A stretch of 64,000 nt of DNA, taken from the NCBI GenBank assembly GCA_900546325.1, contig URCR01000010.1, positions 9,804 through 73,803 on the forward strand, in the 5' to 3' direction. Below the pieces are notes generated by a model. The model searched no databases. It had not been told where the DNA came from and saw only the letters and a list, made by a program, of their open reading frames with translations. Below are positions 54,755 to 63,050 of the stretch, piece by piece; the first letter of the stretch is position 1; each line of letters starts with the position of its first letter. The translations under genes were made by a program, and so were the position numbers. Origin of the DNA: an uncultured Lachnospiraceae bacterium (GTDB lineage: Bacteria > Bacillota > Clostridia > Lachnospirales > Lachnospiraceae).

Positions 54755-55555
54755 CTACGCTATTTCTTCTCTGTATTCTGCATCCCAGATTTCTTCACCA
54801 TGAATTTCACTCATATCATCTGACAGTTCCTTTTTGATTGTTTCATCATTGGACAGTGCCTTCCGAAAATCTGTCTTCAATGGTGCATATTTCAAAGCCT
54901 GTTTGATAACGGTTTTCTTCGCCATGCCAATATAATTGCTCTTCCAGGGACTAAAGGAAGAATCAAATGCTTTTGAATATTCCTTTGCATACGCATCCAT
55001 TGCTGTTTTACTCATAACCTCAAATCCAAATCCTCCATTCACGAGTTTAAAGAACCCATAAAACAAACGAACTTCTCCTCGCTCTCCTAAAGTCGGGCAA
55101 TGTTCCAGTTTCGGATTCAATCCTAATTCATAGGAAAAATCGTCATTTTCATAAACTGCCTGTGCTGATATAATCTGCACCTGCGGATTGCGGTAACTTA
55201 AATCAATCAGTCCTTTATAGCCAATCTGAAACTGACATTCCATTACTCCCTTATTGTTATAAGGAATCAGATATGCCTGTCCCAGTGGGGTATTGGGTTC
55301 CAATCCAAGTTGTGCTGCATTCATTAACGCCGCAAGAAAACTCATCTGCGTACATTCTCTTAACTTTGGTGTCGTATTTAACGCAGACAATGCCATTCTT
55401 GTAAATCGTTCTGGCGTAATGACTTCTGGCAGAGCCTTTTTAATTTCCGGTTCCATAGCTTTAATTAAATCTGCAATGCTCATAGACTTGGTTAATTTTG
55501 TTTCGCCCTTTGTATTTTCAGCCTTTTTGGCTAATTCTTCTTTTATTCCCGTCAT
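54755..55555 (-). CDS. recT: RecT single-strand annealing protein
   Basis: Phage-type recombinase that anneals complementary single strands produced by an exonuclease. The 266-residue protein carries family pieces LIKAMEPEIKKALPE, QMSFLAALMNAAQLGLEPN, YLIPYNNKG, CQFQIGYKGLIDLSYR and SPWKSNYIGMAKKTVIKQAL. AGGAGG precedes its ATG. A YqaJ exonuclease gene 1 kb upstream on the same strand completes the pair, although here the HEPN-MNT module separates them. Confidence 0.95.
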   Translation of the reverse strand: MTGIKEELAKKAENTKGETKLTKSMSIADLIKAMEPEIKKALPEVITPERFTRMALSALNTTPKLRECTQMSFLAALMNAAQLGLEPNTPLGQAYLIPYNNKGVMECQFQIGYKGLIDLSYRNPQVQIISAQAVYENDDFSYELGLNPKLEHCPTLGERGEVRLFYGFFKLVNGGFGFEVMSKTAMDAYAKEYSKAFDSSFSPWKSNYIGMAKKTVIKQALKYAPLKTDFRKALSNDETIKKELSDDMSEIHGEEIWDAEYREEIA

Positions 55556-55627
55556 TTTCTTTGCCTCCTAAAAATATACAAAAATAAGAGGCAGACTGTT
55601 ACATCCACCTCTTAATCTTTGTTCCCT

Positions 55628-56023
55628 CTATTCCTGTTCGGTTAAATATTTTTCTACTGCTTCCAGAAAAACCTTTGCACTTGCAAGCTGGTTCTCCGTC
55701 TCTGTTCTTCCTACTATGAAAAAATCGTCATAGTCCGATTTTTCTCTCAAAAAGGAACTGCTTTTTATAATTACGGATAATTCCTTATCCATGATACCTT
55801 CCTTAATATATTCCTTATTGAAATATGCAATCACTCCCGAATGTTTGGAAGAATCGAAACCTTTTAAAATATTCATAGCTCTCATTGCGTGAAAGATTGC
55901 ATAATAGGAACGGTTTAAAGAAGTTTTATACTGACCAATCTTCAAGTTGTCCTCCGCTGCTGAAAGCATTTCTTTTGCCCGTTCCATACGGTATCCTGCC
56001 AGTTCTTTTAAGCTGCTTTCCAC
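55628..56023 (-). CDS. hepT: HEPN-domain toxin of HEPN-MNT module (HepT-like)
   Basis: A 131-residue helical HEPN protein, expected to be an RNase toxin. The active-site pattern Rx6H is seen as RSYYAIFH (Arg38, His45). GTG at 56023 appears to be the start, after AAGGTG, within the last codons of the MNT gene (16-bp overlap), the usual coupled arrangement. In this class of modules the partner nucleotidyltransferase neutralises HepT by adding AMP residues. Confidence 0.88.
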   Translation of the reverse strand: MESSLKELAGYRMERAKEMLSAAEDNLKIGQYKTSLNRSYYAIFHAMRAMNILKGFDSSKHSGVIAYFNKEYIKEGIMDKELSVIIKSSSFLREKSDYDDFFIVGRTETENQLASAKVFLEAVEKYLTEQE

Positions 56024-56337
56024 AAAACAACACCTTCCTCTCTTACATTCTTATAGAAAGGAAGAACTTCTCCCCATTTTTCTAACTGTTCTTCTCGAAT
56101 ATCAACGATTGAAAACACTCTGTTGTATTGAATATCCATTTCAGCAGACCAGCGGAGAAATTGTTCCTTCTCAATTTCTTCCATATCTTTTCTCATAATA
56201 ATTGCAATGTCAATATCACTTTCTTCTGTGGCTTCATTCCTTGCAACAGAACCGTATAAGATAATCGTCTGAATATCATCACCAAAAATCAACCGTAGCC
56301 CATGAATCAGGTCTTCTTTCATTTTTTCAGATAACAT
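56008..56337 (-). CDS. mntA: MNT-domain nucleotidyltransferase antitoxin (MntA-like)
   Basis: Minimal nucleotidyltransferase of 109 residues with the catalytic pattern GSVARNEATEESDIDIAI (GSxAR, then SDID with the two metal Asp). The ATG at 56337 follows AGAGGTG; an in-frame GTG nine bases upstream overlaps that ribosome site. It precedes and overlaps hepT. Together they form a toxin-antitoxin module that could stabilise the element or protect against phage. Confidence 0.88.
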   Translation of the reverse strand: MLSEKMKEDLIHGLRLIFGDDIQTIILYGSVARNEATEESDIDIAIIMRKDMEEIEKEQFLRWSAEMDIQYNRVFSIVDIREEQLEKWGEVLPFYKNVREEGVVLWKAA

Positions 56338-56449
56338 CCGTCTCACCTCTTTCTGTGATAATTATTTTTACCCAAATAGTATTTCTGTATATCTACATAT
56401 TATCATAACCAATTATATCAAACAATCCAAATATTCTAATTTAGACTTG

Positions 56450-56569
56450 TCAATAAAACTTCTTCTCAAACAGCATTGCCAAAAACTCTACAATCTGTGG
56501 TCTAAAAATCAAAATCAGTAAAATCAATACAATGAAAACCAAACAAATTTTTACATAATCATGTTTCAT
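56450..56569 (-). CDS. 39-residue single-span microprotein
   Basis: A short frame starting MKHDYVKICLVF with one hydrophobic helix (VFIVLILLILIF) and a charged C-terminus (EKKFY). AAAGGAAAG lies 8 bp before the ATG and the frame follows the YqaJ stop by 14 bp. Translation is plausible from the ribosome site and membrane-like composition; function unknown. Confidence 0.55.
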   Translation of the reverse strand: MKHDYVKICLVFIVLILLILIFRPQIVEFLAMLFEKKFY

Positions 56570-56583
56570 TTTTCTTTCCTTTC

Positions 56584-57510
56584 TTACGCTGCTTTTACCG
56601 TAAATCTCCGGCTTAACACCGATTTCTTATACTTTTCGTAGATTTCCGGCCGTTCTTCTTTTAAGCGCTTCTCATCTAAACGGTTACTTTGCACTGCTTT
56701 CCATGACACTCGGTACTGTTCATTTTCTGCAATCTCTGCCTCTCCGAGATACAGTTTTAACTCTTGTTCAATCTGCCGTTTCTCCGTATCCATCTTCCCG
56801 ATAATCTCCGAAAGTTCCTGACGCCGTTTTATTTTCTCATTAAATCCCGTCAAAGGAATGGTTTCTGCGACAGTCTGCTTATAATATTCTGCAATGACGC
56901 TGTCCGCAAGTTTGGAACCGTCAGGGCTTGGCATCTGTCTTTTTAACACATGTTCCTCCCAAAAATCCTGCTCGATTCGAATCAAATCCGCAATCATTTC
57001 CTCATCACGCTCTATCCGGTAATACTTAAATTCTTTCCCATAAATTAAAACTGCGATATACCATGCCTCTGCACCGCAAACCGCCATATAATGAAGACAT
57101 TGGATTTGGTAGGAGAGTGGAATTTTGCCATTTTCCCACTGTTCAGCCATATAAGGACTTGCTGTCTTGCATTCTAACCCTGCATTTTCTCCTACAACCA
57201 TACGGTCTACATCTGCAAGCATAAAAGGATATTTTTCGTGATAAAACATTGCATTGGCACGTCTGACCTTTCTTCCTGTTGCTTCTGTAAATCTTCGTGC
57301 CACATAATCCTCAAATTCTCTTCCCTGACGCAAGGCTTCATTGTCAATCTCTTCTATGTCCTCCGAAGTCTTATCCTGATATACTTGCATAGCTGTACGG
57401 TACGGGTTCAGTCCACAGACTGCCCCCGCATCAGAACCTCCAATCCCTTGCTTCCGGTATTGAAGCCATTCCTTTTTGTCTAAATTCAATGTAGATACCA
57501 ATTTTTTCAT
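56584..57510 (-). CDS. YqaJ-type viral recombinase/exonuclease
   Basis: Lambda-exonuclease-family nuclease (308 residues) that makes single-stranded ends for RecT. The N-terminus has the YqaJ pattern WLQYRKQGIGGSDAGAVCGL and NPYRTAMQVY; catalytic region PFMLADVDRMV, GLECKTAS (Glu and Lys) and SYQIQCLHYMAV are intact. A helical C-terminal part follows. It overlaps the upstream gene as ATGA (57507-57510), so translation is coupled. Confidence 0.93.
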   Translation of the reverse strand: MKKLVSTLNLDKKEWLQYRKQGIGGSDAGAVCGLNPYRTAMQVYQDKTSEDIEEIDNEALRQGREFEDYVARRFTEATGRKVRRANAMFYHEKYPFMLADVDRMVVGENAGLECKTASPYMAEQWENGKIPLSYQIQCLHYMAVCGAEAWYIAVLIYGKEFKYYRIERDEEMIADLIRIEQDFWEEHVLKRQMPSPDGSKLADSVIAEYYKQTVAETIPLTGFNEKIKRRQELSEIIGKMDTEKRQIEQELKLYLGEAEIAENEQYRVSWKAVQSNRLDEKRLKEERPEIYEKYKKSVLSRRFTVKAA

Positions 57511-57860
57511 GCTGCGATTTCCTCCATTCCTTCCTTTTTTACTTTCTGATACTTTTCCTGAAGTTCACCCACATTTTTCTCAATAGAGCTTTGCAATTCT
57601 TCGATATGAGAATCTTCCTCTTTTATCCACCGGTCATAGAGAAAAGCCAGAAGATTTGGAAACACAAGAAGGGTTTTTAACGCTTCCGGTTCCATTTTCT
57701 GGCTCATTTCCATCAGTAATTCATATAAATTAAGCATCGTGTCAATCTGATATGCCCGCTCAAACAATACTTCTGCACTTTGCTTTAGCATTCGCTTTTT
57801 AAACAGGGCATTTTCTAACCCAATCTTGACACAGAACAGCTCCCGTAATTCTTTTTCCAT
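57507..57860 (-). CDS. Small helical protein, possibly DUF3848-like
   Basis: A 117-residue protein, almost all helical, without motifs. Likely start is the ATG at 57860 with AAGGTGG upstream; an in-frame GTG 12 bp earlier is less likely. It links DUF932 and YqaJ genes, overlapping the latter by 4 bp. The composition resembles DUF3848-type element proteins, but I am not sure of that. Confidence 0.7.
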   Translation of the reverse strand: MEKELRELFCVKIGLENALFKKRMLKQSAEVLFERAYQIDTMLNLYELLMEMSQKMEPEALKTLLVFPNLLAFLYDRWIKEEDSHIEELQSSIEKNVGELQEKYQKVKKEGMEEIAA

Positions 57861-57873
57861 AGCTTTCACCACC

Positions 57874-58806
57874 TTATGTTGCTTTCATTATCTGATATGC
57901 CTTGTCAATCAGCGGATTTCCCTCCACTGTCCTTGCAAACAGATTTTCTTTATAATTTGCTGTCCTGCGTAACGGCTCTGCATGAGTGGCAAAATCACTG
58001 ACCGCATTGACAAAGGCATAGGCATTTTTCCCTACATCCTTCAAATCGGGTGCGTCAAAATACCGCATCTTCATATCTTCCCGAAGACGTTTCATATTCC
58101 TTATCTGCTGAGGGGTAGAATCTTCTTCCAACGGTAATAAAATTTCAATGTACTCCAAGACCTGCTGATCTGTCAGTTTCTTTCTGCGCAGTGTTTCAAA
58201 CTCTTTTCCAAGACTATCCATATATTTTTCTGCCATGAATAAAGTATCTTTCGCCTCCTGCATCTTCCCTTTAATATCTCCCGTATGGATCATAGACCAA
58301 GAGCGTTTCGCCGTAGACAATGCCAAATTTAAAGTATTCTGACATACGACGCGAATCGGTGTAATTGCCACCTTGATCGCCCCTGAACCGTCATGTGAAT
58401 TAAAAAACACTAAATACGGACTAATTCTCTCGCCAGAAATAATATACTCTTGCGGAAGATGTGCCAGTAACCATACTCTTCTTCCACCTTGCAAACTACC
58501 AGCAGTTTCATATCGAACACCTTCTCCTAAAAGTTCATCTGTAAATGCAAAAGCTTCCTGATTTTGTACAATCTTATATCGATCAGTGACCACTCCCAAT
58601 ACCTGACGGTCTGTATCCCGGACATTTGCTTTGTATCCCTCAATCAATTCTTTTGTTTCCGTATAAATCGGTTCCTGAATCACATTCCAGTCTAAGCCTG
58701 CCTCCGTCAATGCTGCTTTGGAATTTAATGCCTCATTGACCCTTTTCCCTAATCCATGCCAAGGTGTTTCCCTTACATAAAACATGTTCTCTACGCTTGC
58801 TGCCAT
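57874..58806 (-). CDS. DUF932 phage/plasmid-like protein
   Basis: A 310-residue protein of the DUF932 (TIGR03299, phage/plasmid-like) family: ENMFYVRETPWHGLGKRV near the N-terminus, VVTDRYKIVQNQEAFAF, YLVFFNSHDGSGAIKVAITP and IRVVCQNTLNLAL are typical. Function is unclear, though the genes often sit beside RecT/exonuclease modules as here. Start at 58806 has GGAGG at 8 bp; the ATG two codons upstream is too close to it. Confidence 0.9.
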   Translation of the reverse strand: MAASVENMFYVRETPWHGLGKRVNEALNSKAALTEAGLDWNVIQEPIYTETKELIEGYKANVRDTDRQVLGVVTDRYKIVQNQEAFAFTDELLGEGVRYETAGSLQGGRRVWLLAHLPQEYIISGERISPYLVFFNSHDGSGAIKVAITPIRVVCQNTLNLALSTAKRSWSMIHTGDIKGKMQEAKDTLFMAEKYMDSLGKEFETLRRKKLTDQQVLEYIEILLPLEEDSTPQQIRNMKRLREDMKMRYFDAPDLKDVGKNAYAFVNAVSDFATHAEPLRRTANYKENLFARTVEGNPLIDKAYQIMKAT

Positions 58807-58885
58807 AATCATTTCCTCCTTATTTTCACAATCTTTTTTTCTTATGATATTTTTTCTTTTTGTGATTTCTTTTCGACCATAGTCT

Positions 58886-58957
58886 TCAATCCTCCTTTGA
58901 AATTTCTTCGATTGCTACTGCAATCACACCTAAAATTGCTATTAAGATTTTTCCCAT
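58886..58957 (-). CDS. 23-residue hydrophobic microprotein
   Basis: A frame MGKILIAILGVIAVA ending in EEISKED, preceded by a very strong AAAGGAGGTG 4 bp before the ATG. The last codons contain a second AAGGAGG that could serve a 12-residue frame (start 58881) or the DUF932 gene region downstream. It has a membrane-like helix and an acidic tail. Function unknown; the strong ribosome site is the main support. Confidence 0.55.
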   Translation of the reverse strand: MGKILIAILGVIAVAIEEISKED

Positions 58958-58985
58958 GCCACACCTCCTTTTTTTGCATAGAAAT

Positions 58986-59013
58986 AGAGCAGAACCCCGA
59001 AAGATTCTGCTCT
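58986..59013. other. Hairpin between the zinc-ribbon pseudogene and the microprotein
   Basis: Perfect 9-bp stem AGAGCAGAA/TTCTGCTCT with a 10-nt loop, 48 bp beyond the pseudogene stop. The run after it on the minus strand is only moderately T-rich, so it is a possible terminator or mRNA end. Confidence 0.5.
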
Positions 59014-59061
59014 GTCAAATATTGTTTCACTGTTATAATATGTAATTGAAACTGGATACTT

Positions 59062-59585
59062 TTACTTAGATTTTAGAATACCATCAAATCCACTACCAGT
59101 AACTTCCACCTGATTATTTTTAAATGTAGCAGTTCCGTATATCTCTTTAGAAATACTGTCTACGATTGCCAGTCCACCATCTCCTTGTGTATATAACCTT
59201 CCATCGATTTCCAATCCATTATTATATTTTACATGAATTGCCGCTATATCTGCTCCCGTAGGAACATACTCAGTGCTTGCCTCTGCCATTTGTTCTGATA
59301 CTGTGATTGTCGTTGTATCATTTTCATAAGTACCTTCGATTTCTAAATCAGGTGTAGAAGTACCACTAATTCTACGATAATTTCCCCAACCTTGACCTAC
59401 TCCTGATGTTACACCAAGCAATCCGTTTTCATTTTTATAAAATGTATAATATTGTCCTTCTAAATAGTCTTTACCCGCACTGCATCCGGATTCTTTCTGT
59501 CCAACTTCTCTTTTATTGCTTTTCCACAGTTTGGGCAAAATACATCGTTATCGCCTATCTCTTTCCCACAGTTTTCACAAAACAC
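59062..59585 (-). pseudogene. Frameshifted zinc-ribbon/lipoprotein-like gene
   Basis: From GTG at 59585 (after AAGAGGTGAT) one frame encodes VFCENCGKEIGDNDVFCPNCG, a zinc ribbon, then meets TAG near 59460. A second frame, open to 59062, encodes a beta-rich extracytoplasmic-like domain starting around CSAGKDYLEGQYYTFY. That start looks like the residues after a lipobox or membrane span, but no hydrophobic segment lies between the two parts. The simplest reading is a small deletion that removed the span and shifted the frame. The 158-residue frame from 59538 alone would begin inside the zinc ribbon out of frame, so it is not a natural start. Confidence 0.68.
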
Positions 59586-59610
59586 AACTATCACCTCTTA
59601 AATTCATTAT

Positions 59611-60402
59611 TTAATCTTCTTTATCAACATCATCAAATATTTCTCTATCAACTGCCCATTGATATGGTCTATGTGATAAAATCATATAATCAGCTTCTAT
59701 CAACAAAATTGCTACAATTACCCATGGTCCTACTTCTGCCGCCGGCAATGCTACCCAAGTAGTCAAACTTAAAAATCCTGTATCCCCAATATAAGTAATG
59801 CCCGTAATAATCCATGCTGCCGTAAGGATAAAATCTACTACTTTTTCAGCAACTTTTATTTTTTTCGATATGCTTACAATAGTTTCATCTTTAAGTCCAA
59901 ACTTCAACATATATGGATTTCCAGCATAGTTTCTGTAATTTCGATATAACCAGTATAATAGTAATCCAGAAACCAAAAATACTCCAAATGCTTCTGCATA
60001 TTCCATATCAGCTAACGATGCAAATGCTTCGCTTACCCCGGGATTCAAGAAAAATGATATAATAAACAGTTTTAACAATAACCATCGCTCTGAAAATCTT
60101 ACTTTTTCAGGTCTTGTATATTTGTATTCTTCTCTACTATCACCATCTGTATTCTGCTGGCTTTTCCCACTGAATTGTTTTTGATTATTGTCCGCAGTTA
60201 TCCTACTACCACACTTCGGACAAAATAGCGTTCCTTCACGAATTTCATTTCCACAATTAGCGCACTTCTTTATAGATTGCTTTTCTTCACTAGAAATCTC
60301 ATCACTCCCTTTTTCTTGTTGCTCTAAAATATTATTTCCACATTTTGAGCAAAACTTTGTACCTTCTTTGACTTCATTTCCACACTTATTACACTTAATC
60401 AT
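59611..60402 (-). CDS. Double zinc-ribbon membrane protein
   Basis: A 263-residue protein: two Cys4 ribbons (CNKCGNEVKEGTKFCSKCG and CANCGNEIREGTLFCPKCG), a polar linker, then about four hydrophobic segments (LLLKLFIISFFL, FGVFLVSGLLLYWLY, VVDFILTAAWIITGITYI, VGPWVIVAILLIEADYMIL). No enzyme motif. It is divergent from the XRE repressor gene, about 100 bp apart, so it may be under its control. Confidence 0.78.
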   Translation of the reverse strand: MIKCNKCGNEVKEGTKFCSKCGNNILEQQEKGSDEISSEEKQSIKKCANCGNEIREGTLFCPKCGSRITADNNQKQFSGKSQQNTDGDSREEYKYTRPEKVRFSERWLLLKLFIISFFLNPGVSEAFASLADMEYAEAFGVFLVSGLLLYWLYRNYRNYAGNPYMLKFGLKDETIVSISKKIKVAEKVVDFILTAAWIITGITYIGDTGFLSLTTWVALPAAEVGPWVIVAILLIEADYMILSHRPYQWAVDREIFDDVDKED

Positions 60403-60505
60403 ATGCCTTTCTTCCTTTGCAACTAATATTTTTATACTTATAGATAATTATACTCCAACTAAACAAATATTACAATTAGATAAATATCAGTTAGGAGTTT
60501 GTTAT

Positions 60506-60826
60506 ATGGATAAATTAAATTTTGAACGAATAGGAGAGAAGTTAAGAACAATCCGGCTATCTAAAAATCTGACACAAGAATATATTGCCAATGCAGTTGA
60601 CATAAACACCAGCCACATCAGCAATATCGAAAACAATCGTGTAAAAGTATCTCTTTCCACATTAGTACAAATATGTAACGCTTTGGATACTACCGTTGAC
60701 TATGTTCTTTCAGAAGAATATAATGATTCTTCTTCTGCTATTGAGCAGGAAATCCTCCATGAATTGCACGCTTGTAGCAACGAAACAAAAGAACAGATTT
60801 TGAAAATTGTAAAGGCTTTACAGTAA
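60506..60826 (+). CDS. XRE-family repressor of the element
   Basis: A 106-residue regulator with N-terminal HTH (IGEKLRTIRLSKNLTQEYIA and INTSHISNIENNRVKVS) and a short helical C-terminus, the size of SinR/phage-type repressors. The ATG at 60506 follows TTAGGAG at 8 bp; the frame is open further upstream but overlaps the divergent gene. Being the only plus-strand gene in the middle of the element, it is a likely control switch for the two flanking minus-strand blocks. Confidence 0.88.
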   Translation: MDKLNFERIGEKLRTIRLSKNLTQEYIANAVDINTSHISNIENNRVKVSLSTLVQICNALDTTVDYVLSEEYNDSSSAIEQEILHELHACSNETKEQILKIVKALQ

Positions 60827-61078
60827 CTATTTTGCTGTATAGCACTCTGACATCAACATTACAGCATACTGAAAACCTTTAATAAATCCTGTTTCTTCTG
60901 CCAAACTTGTTACTGCAAATAATTCATCTCGAACTTTTTCATAGTCATTTTCACCCAGACTGACAATACCTTTTTTCAGAAAACTTTCTGTCGCCTTTTC
61001 AACATCTTTTCCTGCTTCTTTCAAATACTCCGTTTCTGATAATAAAAACTGATAGATTTCTTTTATTTTTTTATCCAT
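60827..61078 (-). CDS. Small unknown protein (DUF6809-like)
   Basis: An 83-residue helical acidic protein starting MDKKIKEIYQFLLSE and ending in FIKGFQYAVMLMSEC. ATG at 61078 has AAGGGGAAG upstream; the more distant in-frame start has none. Size and the C-terminal GFxYAVxLM pattern resemble small DUF6809-type proteins. Its stop abuts the stop of the convergent repressor gene with no spacer. Confidence 0.65.
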   Translation of the reverse strand: MDKKIKEIYQFLLSETEYLKEAGKDVEKATESFLKKGIVSLGENDYEKVRDELFAVTSLAEETGFIKGFQYAVMLMSECYTAK

Positions 61079-61175
61079 AATTTTTCTTCCCCTTTCTTGG
61101 AACGTATATAAGTTCCAAATCACAAAAAACAGCCAATGGAGTTTCTCCATTGACTATTTCCAGCGATTTTATTTC

Positions 61176-61862
61176 TTATAAATGTAAATGGGGAAATCTC
61201 TTAACGTCTTCATACATTGCCTGTATATCTTCTTCTGTAAGTAAATTTCCCATAGATACAATCACAACTCCTAACCCTGTTTTTCCGTACTGTTCCAACT
61301 CTTTTACCATAAAGTAATGGTAATCCAACCACTCCAATCGTGGTCTTACAAGAAAAACCGTATCACCTAAAATTTCCTCTACATTTCTTTTGGACCACAT
61401 TAAGTAATGAGGAATCCGTTTTATTCCCAAAAATTCTTCTGTTGGATATTTATTTCCACACCCAGATTCGTAATAATCCATAAATTTTTTCTGATGATAG
61501 GCAAACACATATTTTCCTGCAGAATGCTTTTTATCTAATTTATCCTTAATGCGAAACCATAAAGAGCGTTTAAATTGAAGTTCTGCCCTGCACATGACCA
61601 AATGGTGAGATTCGCTATAATAAATCCCTATCCCCTCCTGCTTACATGGGAAATAGATGATTTTGTTTTTATCGTTTGCCAAAATCGCACAGGCATACGT
61701 CATCCATTCAAAAGCCTCTTTGCAGCCATCCACAAGCAGCATCTTTTCAGCCGGATGGTCATCATACGCCCACATGTGCTTTATAAATGGAAATTTTAAA
61801 ACTTCGTAGGTTCTGCCTTTTTCATATACCTTATATTTCTCTATCTTTATTTTCTTTTGCAT
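61176..61862 (-). CDS. Unknown protein encoded after the relaxase
   Basis: A 228-residue protein with no recognised family. It is rich in aromatic and basic residues. Start at 61862 has AAAGGAAGG upstream and lies 13 bp after the relaxase stop, so it is probably co-transcribed with relaxase and MobC-like genes. It could supply functions missing from the short relaxase, which is inference from position. A region with VVIVSMGNLLTEEDIQAMYE near the C-terminus may be a nucleotide-hydrolase-like strand-helix, but key motifs are absent. Confidence 0.7.
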   Translation of the reverse strand: MQKKIKIEKYKVYEKGRTYEVLKFPFIKHMWAYDDHPAEKMLLVDGCKEAFEWMTYACAILANDKNKIIYFPCKQEGIGIYYSESHHLVMCRAELQFKRSLWFRIKDKLDKKHSAGKYVFAYHQKKFMDYYESGCGNKYPTEEFLGIKRIPHYLMWSKRNVEEILGDTVFLVRPRLEWLDYHYFMVKELEQYGKTGLGVVIVSMGNLLTEEDIQAMYEDVKRFPHLHL

Positions 61863-61875
61863 TTTATCCTTCCTT

Positions 61876-62373
61876 TCAGCAAAGCGATTCTGCGTTAATT
61901 GACTTTCCAAACCAAACCATGTCTGCCATTGCATCAACACATTTTTCTGCATAGGCTTTCAATTCTTCAATTTCCCAGTATGCCTGATATGCTCCATTTG
62001 TGTATGCAATGGTATTGATTCCCATGTGAATATGCAGATGTTTTGTATCTGTATGTACTGCAAATATTACTTGCCGTTCATTTCCAAAATACTGTGCAAG
62101 CCAATATCCTAATAATTTTACTTGTTGCGGATTAAAGTATAGGGTAGATTCTACTGAAAAAATGATATGACGAATTTGTTTTCCTTCCATTTTTCCATAG
62201 AACTGTTTCACTGCGTAAAACTGTTCTATGATGTTCTTTTTATTAGTTATTAAAACTCCGTATCCACCGACAAGATTCATATTATCTAATCGTAAAATAT
62301 AAGCAATAACTTTATCTAACGCATCATAGTTTTCATATTGTCCTTTCGGAATCTCAACTTCTATTTTAGACAT
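61876..62373 (-). CDS. Short MobA/relaxase-domain protein
   Basis: Relaxase of only 165 residues, expected to nick at oriT and start transfer. The metal-binding triad is visible in HTDTKHLHIHMGIN (His112, His114, His116, Asn120) and a Tyr-rich N-terminus (YENYDALDKVIAYIL) supplies candidate catalytic Tyr. It consists of little more than the relaxase core; most relaxases have several hundred more residues. GAAGGAGG lies before the ATG, and the start overlaps the MobC-like gene by 13 bp. Confidence 0.86.
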   Translation of the reverse strand: MSKIEVEIPKGQYENYDALDKVIAYILRLDNMNLVGGYGVLITNKKNIIEQFYAVKQFYGKMEGKQIRHIIFSVESTLYFNPQQVKLLGYWLAQYFGNERQVIFAVHTDTKHLHIHMGINTIAYTNGAYQAYWEIEELKAYAEKCVDAMADMVWFGKSINAESLC

Positions 62374-62636
62374 AATTTTTTCGCCTCCTTCTGTAACTCT
62401 GTCTTATGCTTTTTCGGAATTTCTTCGTCTTCTATAATTTTCGTACATAACGTATAAACTCTGCATATCTGCTCTATAACATTCATCCTATCCGTCCTAT
62501 TGTATATATTATCTAATATGATAGGTCTAATATAATCACTTATATTGGTATTAGATTCTTTTACCTTCTCCATCAGTTTATCATGGTCGCTTTTCTTGAA
62601 TTTAATTGTAACTTTGACTGTTTCTTCTGCTTTCAT
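62361..62636 (-). CDS. MobC-like relaxosome accessory protein
   Basis: A 91-residue protein with a ribbon-helix-helix-like N-terminus (VKVTIKFKKSDHDKLMEKVK followed by SNTNISDYIRPIIL), typical of plasmid MobC proteins that bind oriT and help the relaxase. The ATG at 62636 has GGAGG at 8 bp; the in-frame GTG at 62687 lacks a ribosome site. It is the first gene of the mobilization operon. Confidence 0.82.
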   Translation of the reverse strand: MKAEETVKVTIKFKKSDHDKLMEKVKESNTNISDYIRPIILDNIYNRTDRMNVIEQICRVYTLCTKIIEDEEIPKKHKTELQKEAKKLCLK

Positions 62637-62849
62637 TTCCTGTGCCTCCGAATCTCTTATATTAACAGGTAATATAGTGTCCGACACTTTTATTGTACCG
62701 TTACATTACCTTGCTTTATTTTCTTGTTAGTAAGATTCTTTTTCTTTACAGAACTTTCTATACTTTTATTACTCTTTAGTGAGTTATAATAATATATCTT
62801 TAGTAACATTAGAAATAATCAAGAGAATAATCTTAGGAGGCGACAGATA
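62637..62849. other. Divergent control region of mobilization and excision genes; candidate oriT
   Basis: About 210 AT-rich bases between the MobC-like gene and the right-end excisionase-like gene. AGTGTC-C-GACACT (62676-62688) is a perfect inverted repeat suited to a dimeric regulator or relaxosome protein. A TATAAT (62785-62790) precedes the plus-strand gene, with AGGAGG at about 62836. oriT commonly lies just upstream of mobC; I see no recognised nic sequence, so the assignment is tentative. Confidence 0.45.
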
Positions 62850-63035
62850 ATGTTTCAAGAAAATTACAACGACATGATAAGTTTAGACGATTTATGCGAA
62901 ATGCTTTCAATCGGTAAAAATACGGCTTACCGTCTGCTAAATACGAATCAGATTAAAGCATTTAAAATTGGACGGATTTGGAAGATACCACGAGACTCTG
63001 TATCTCAATATGTCATATCACAAAGCCAAAAATAA
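62850..63035 (+). CDS. Excisionase-like HTH protein at the right end
   Basis: A 61-residue protein of the excisionase/MerR-like winged-helix type: SLDDLCEMLSIGKNTAYRLL followed by NTNQIKAFKIGRIWKIPRDS is the common SpoVC-independent HTH_17 pattern. AGGAGG precedes the ATG. It reads toward the right end, 16 bp before the TTGGACA arm repeats. It is the second excisionase-like gene of the element; either could be the true Xis. Confidence 0.87.
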   Translation: MFQENYNDMISLDDLCEMLSIGKNTAYRLLNTNQIKAFKIGRIWKIPRDSVSQYVISQSQK

Positions 63036-63050
63036 TTCCATTTTTCCCAA

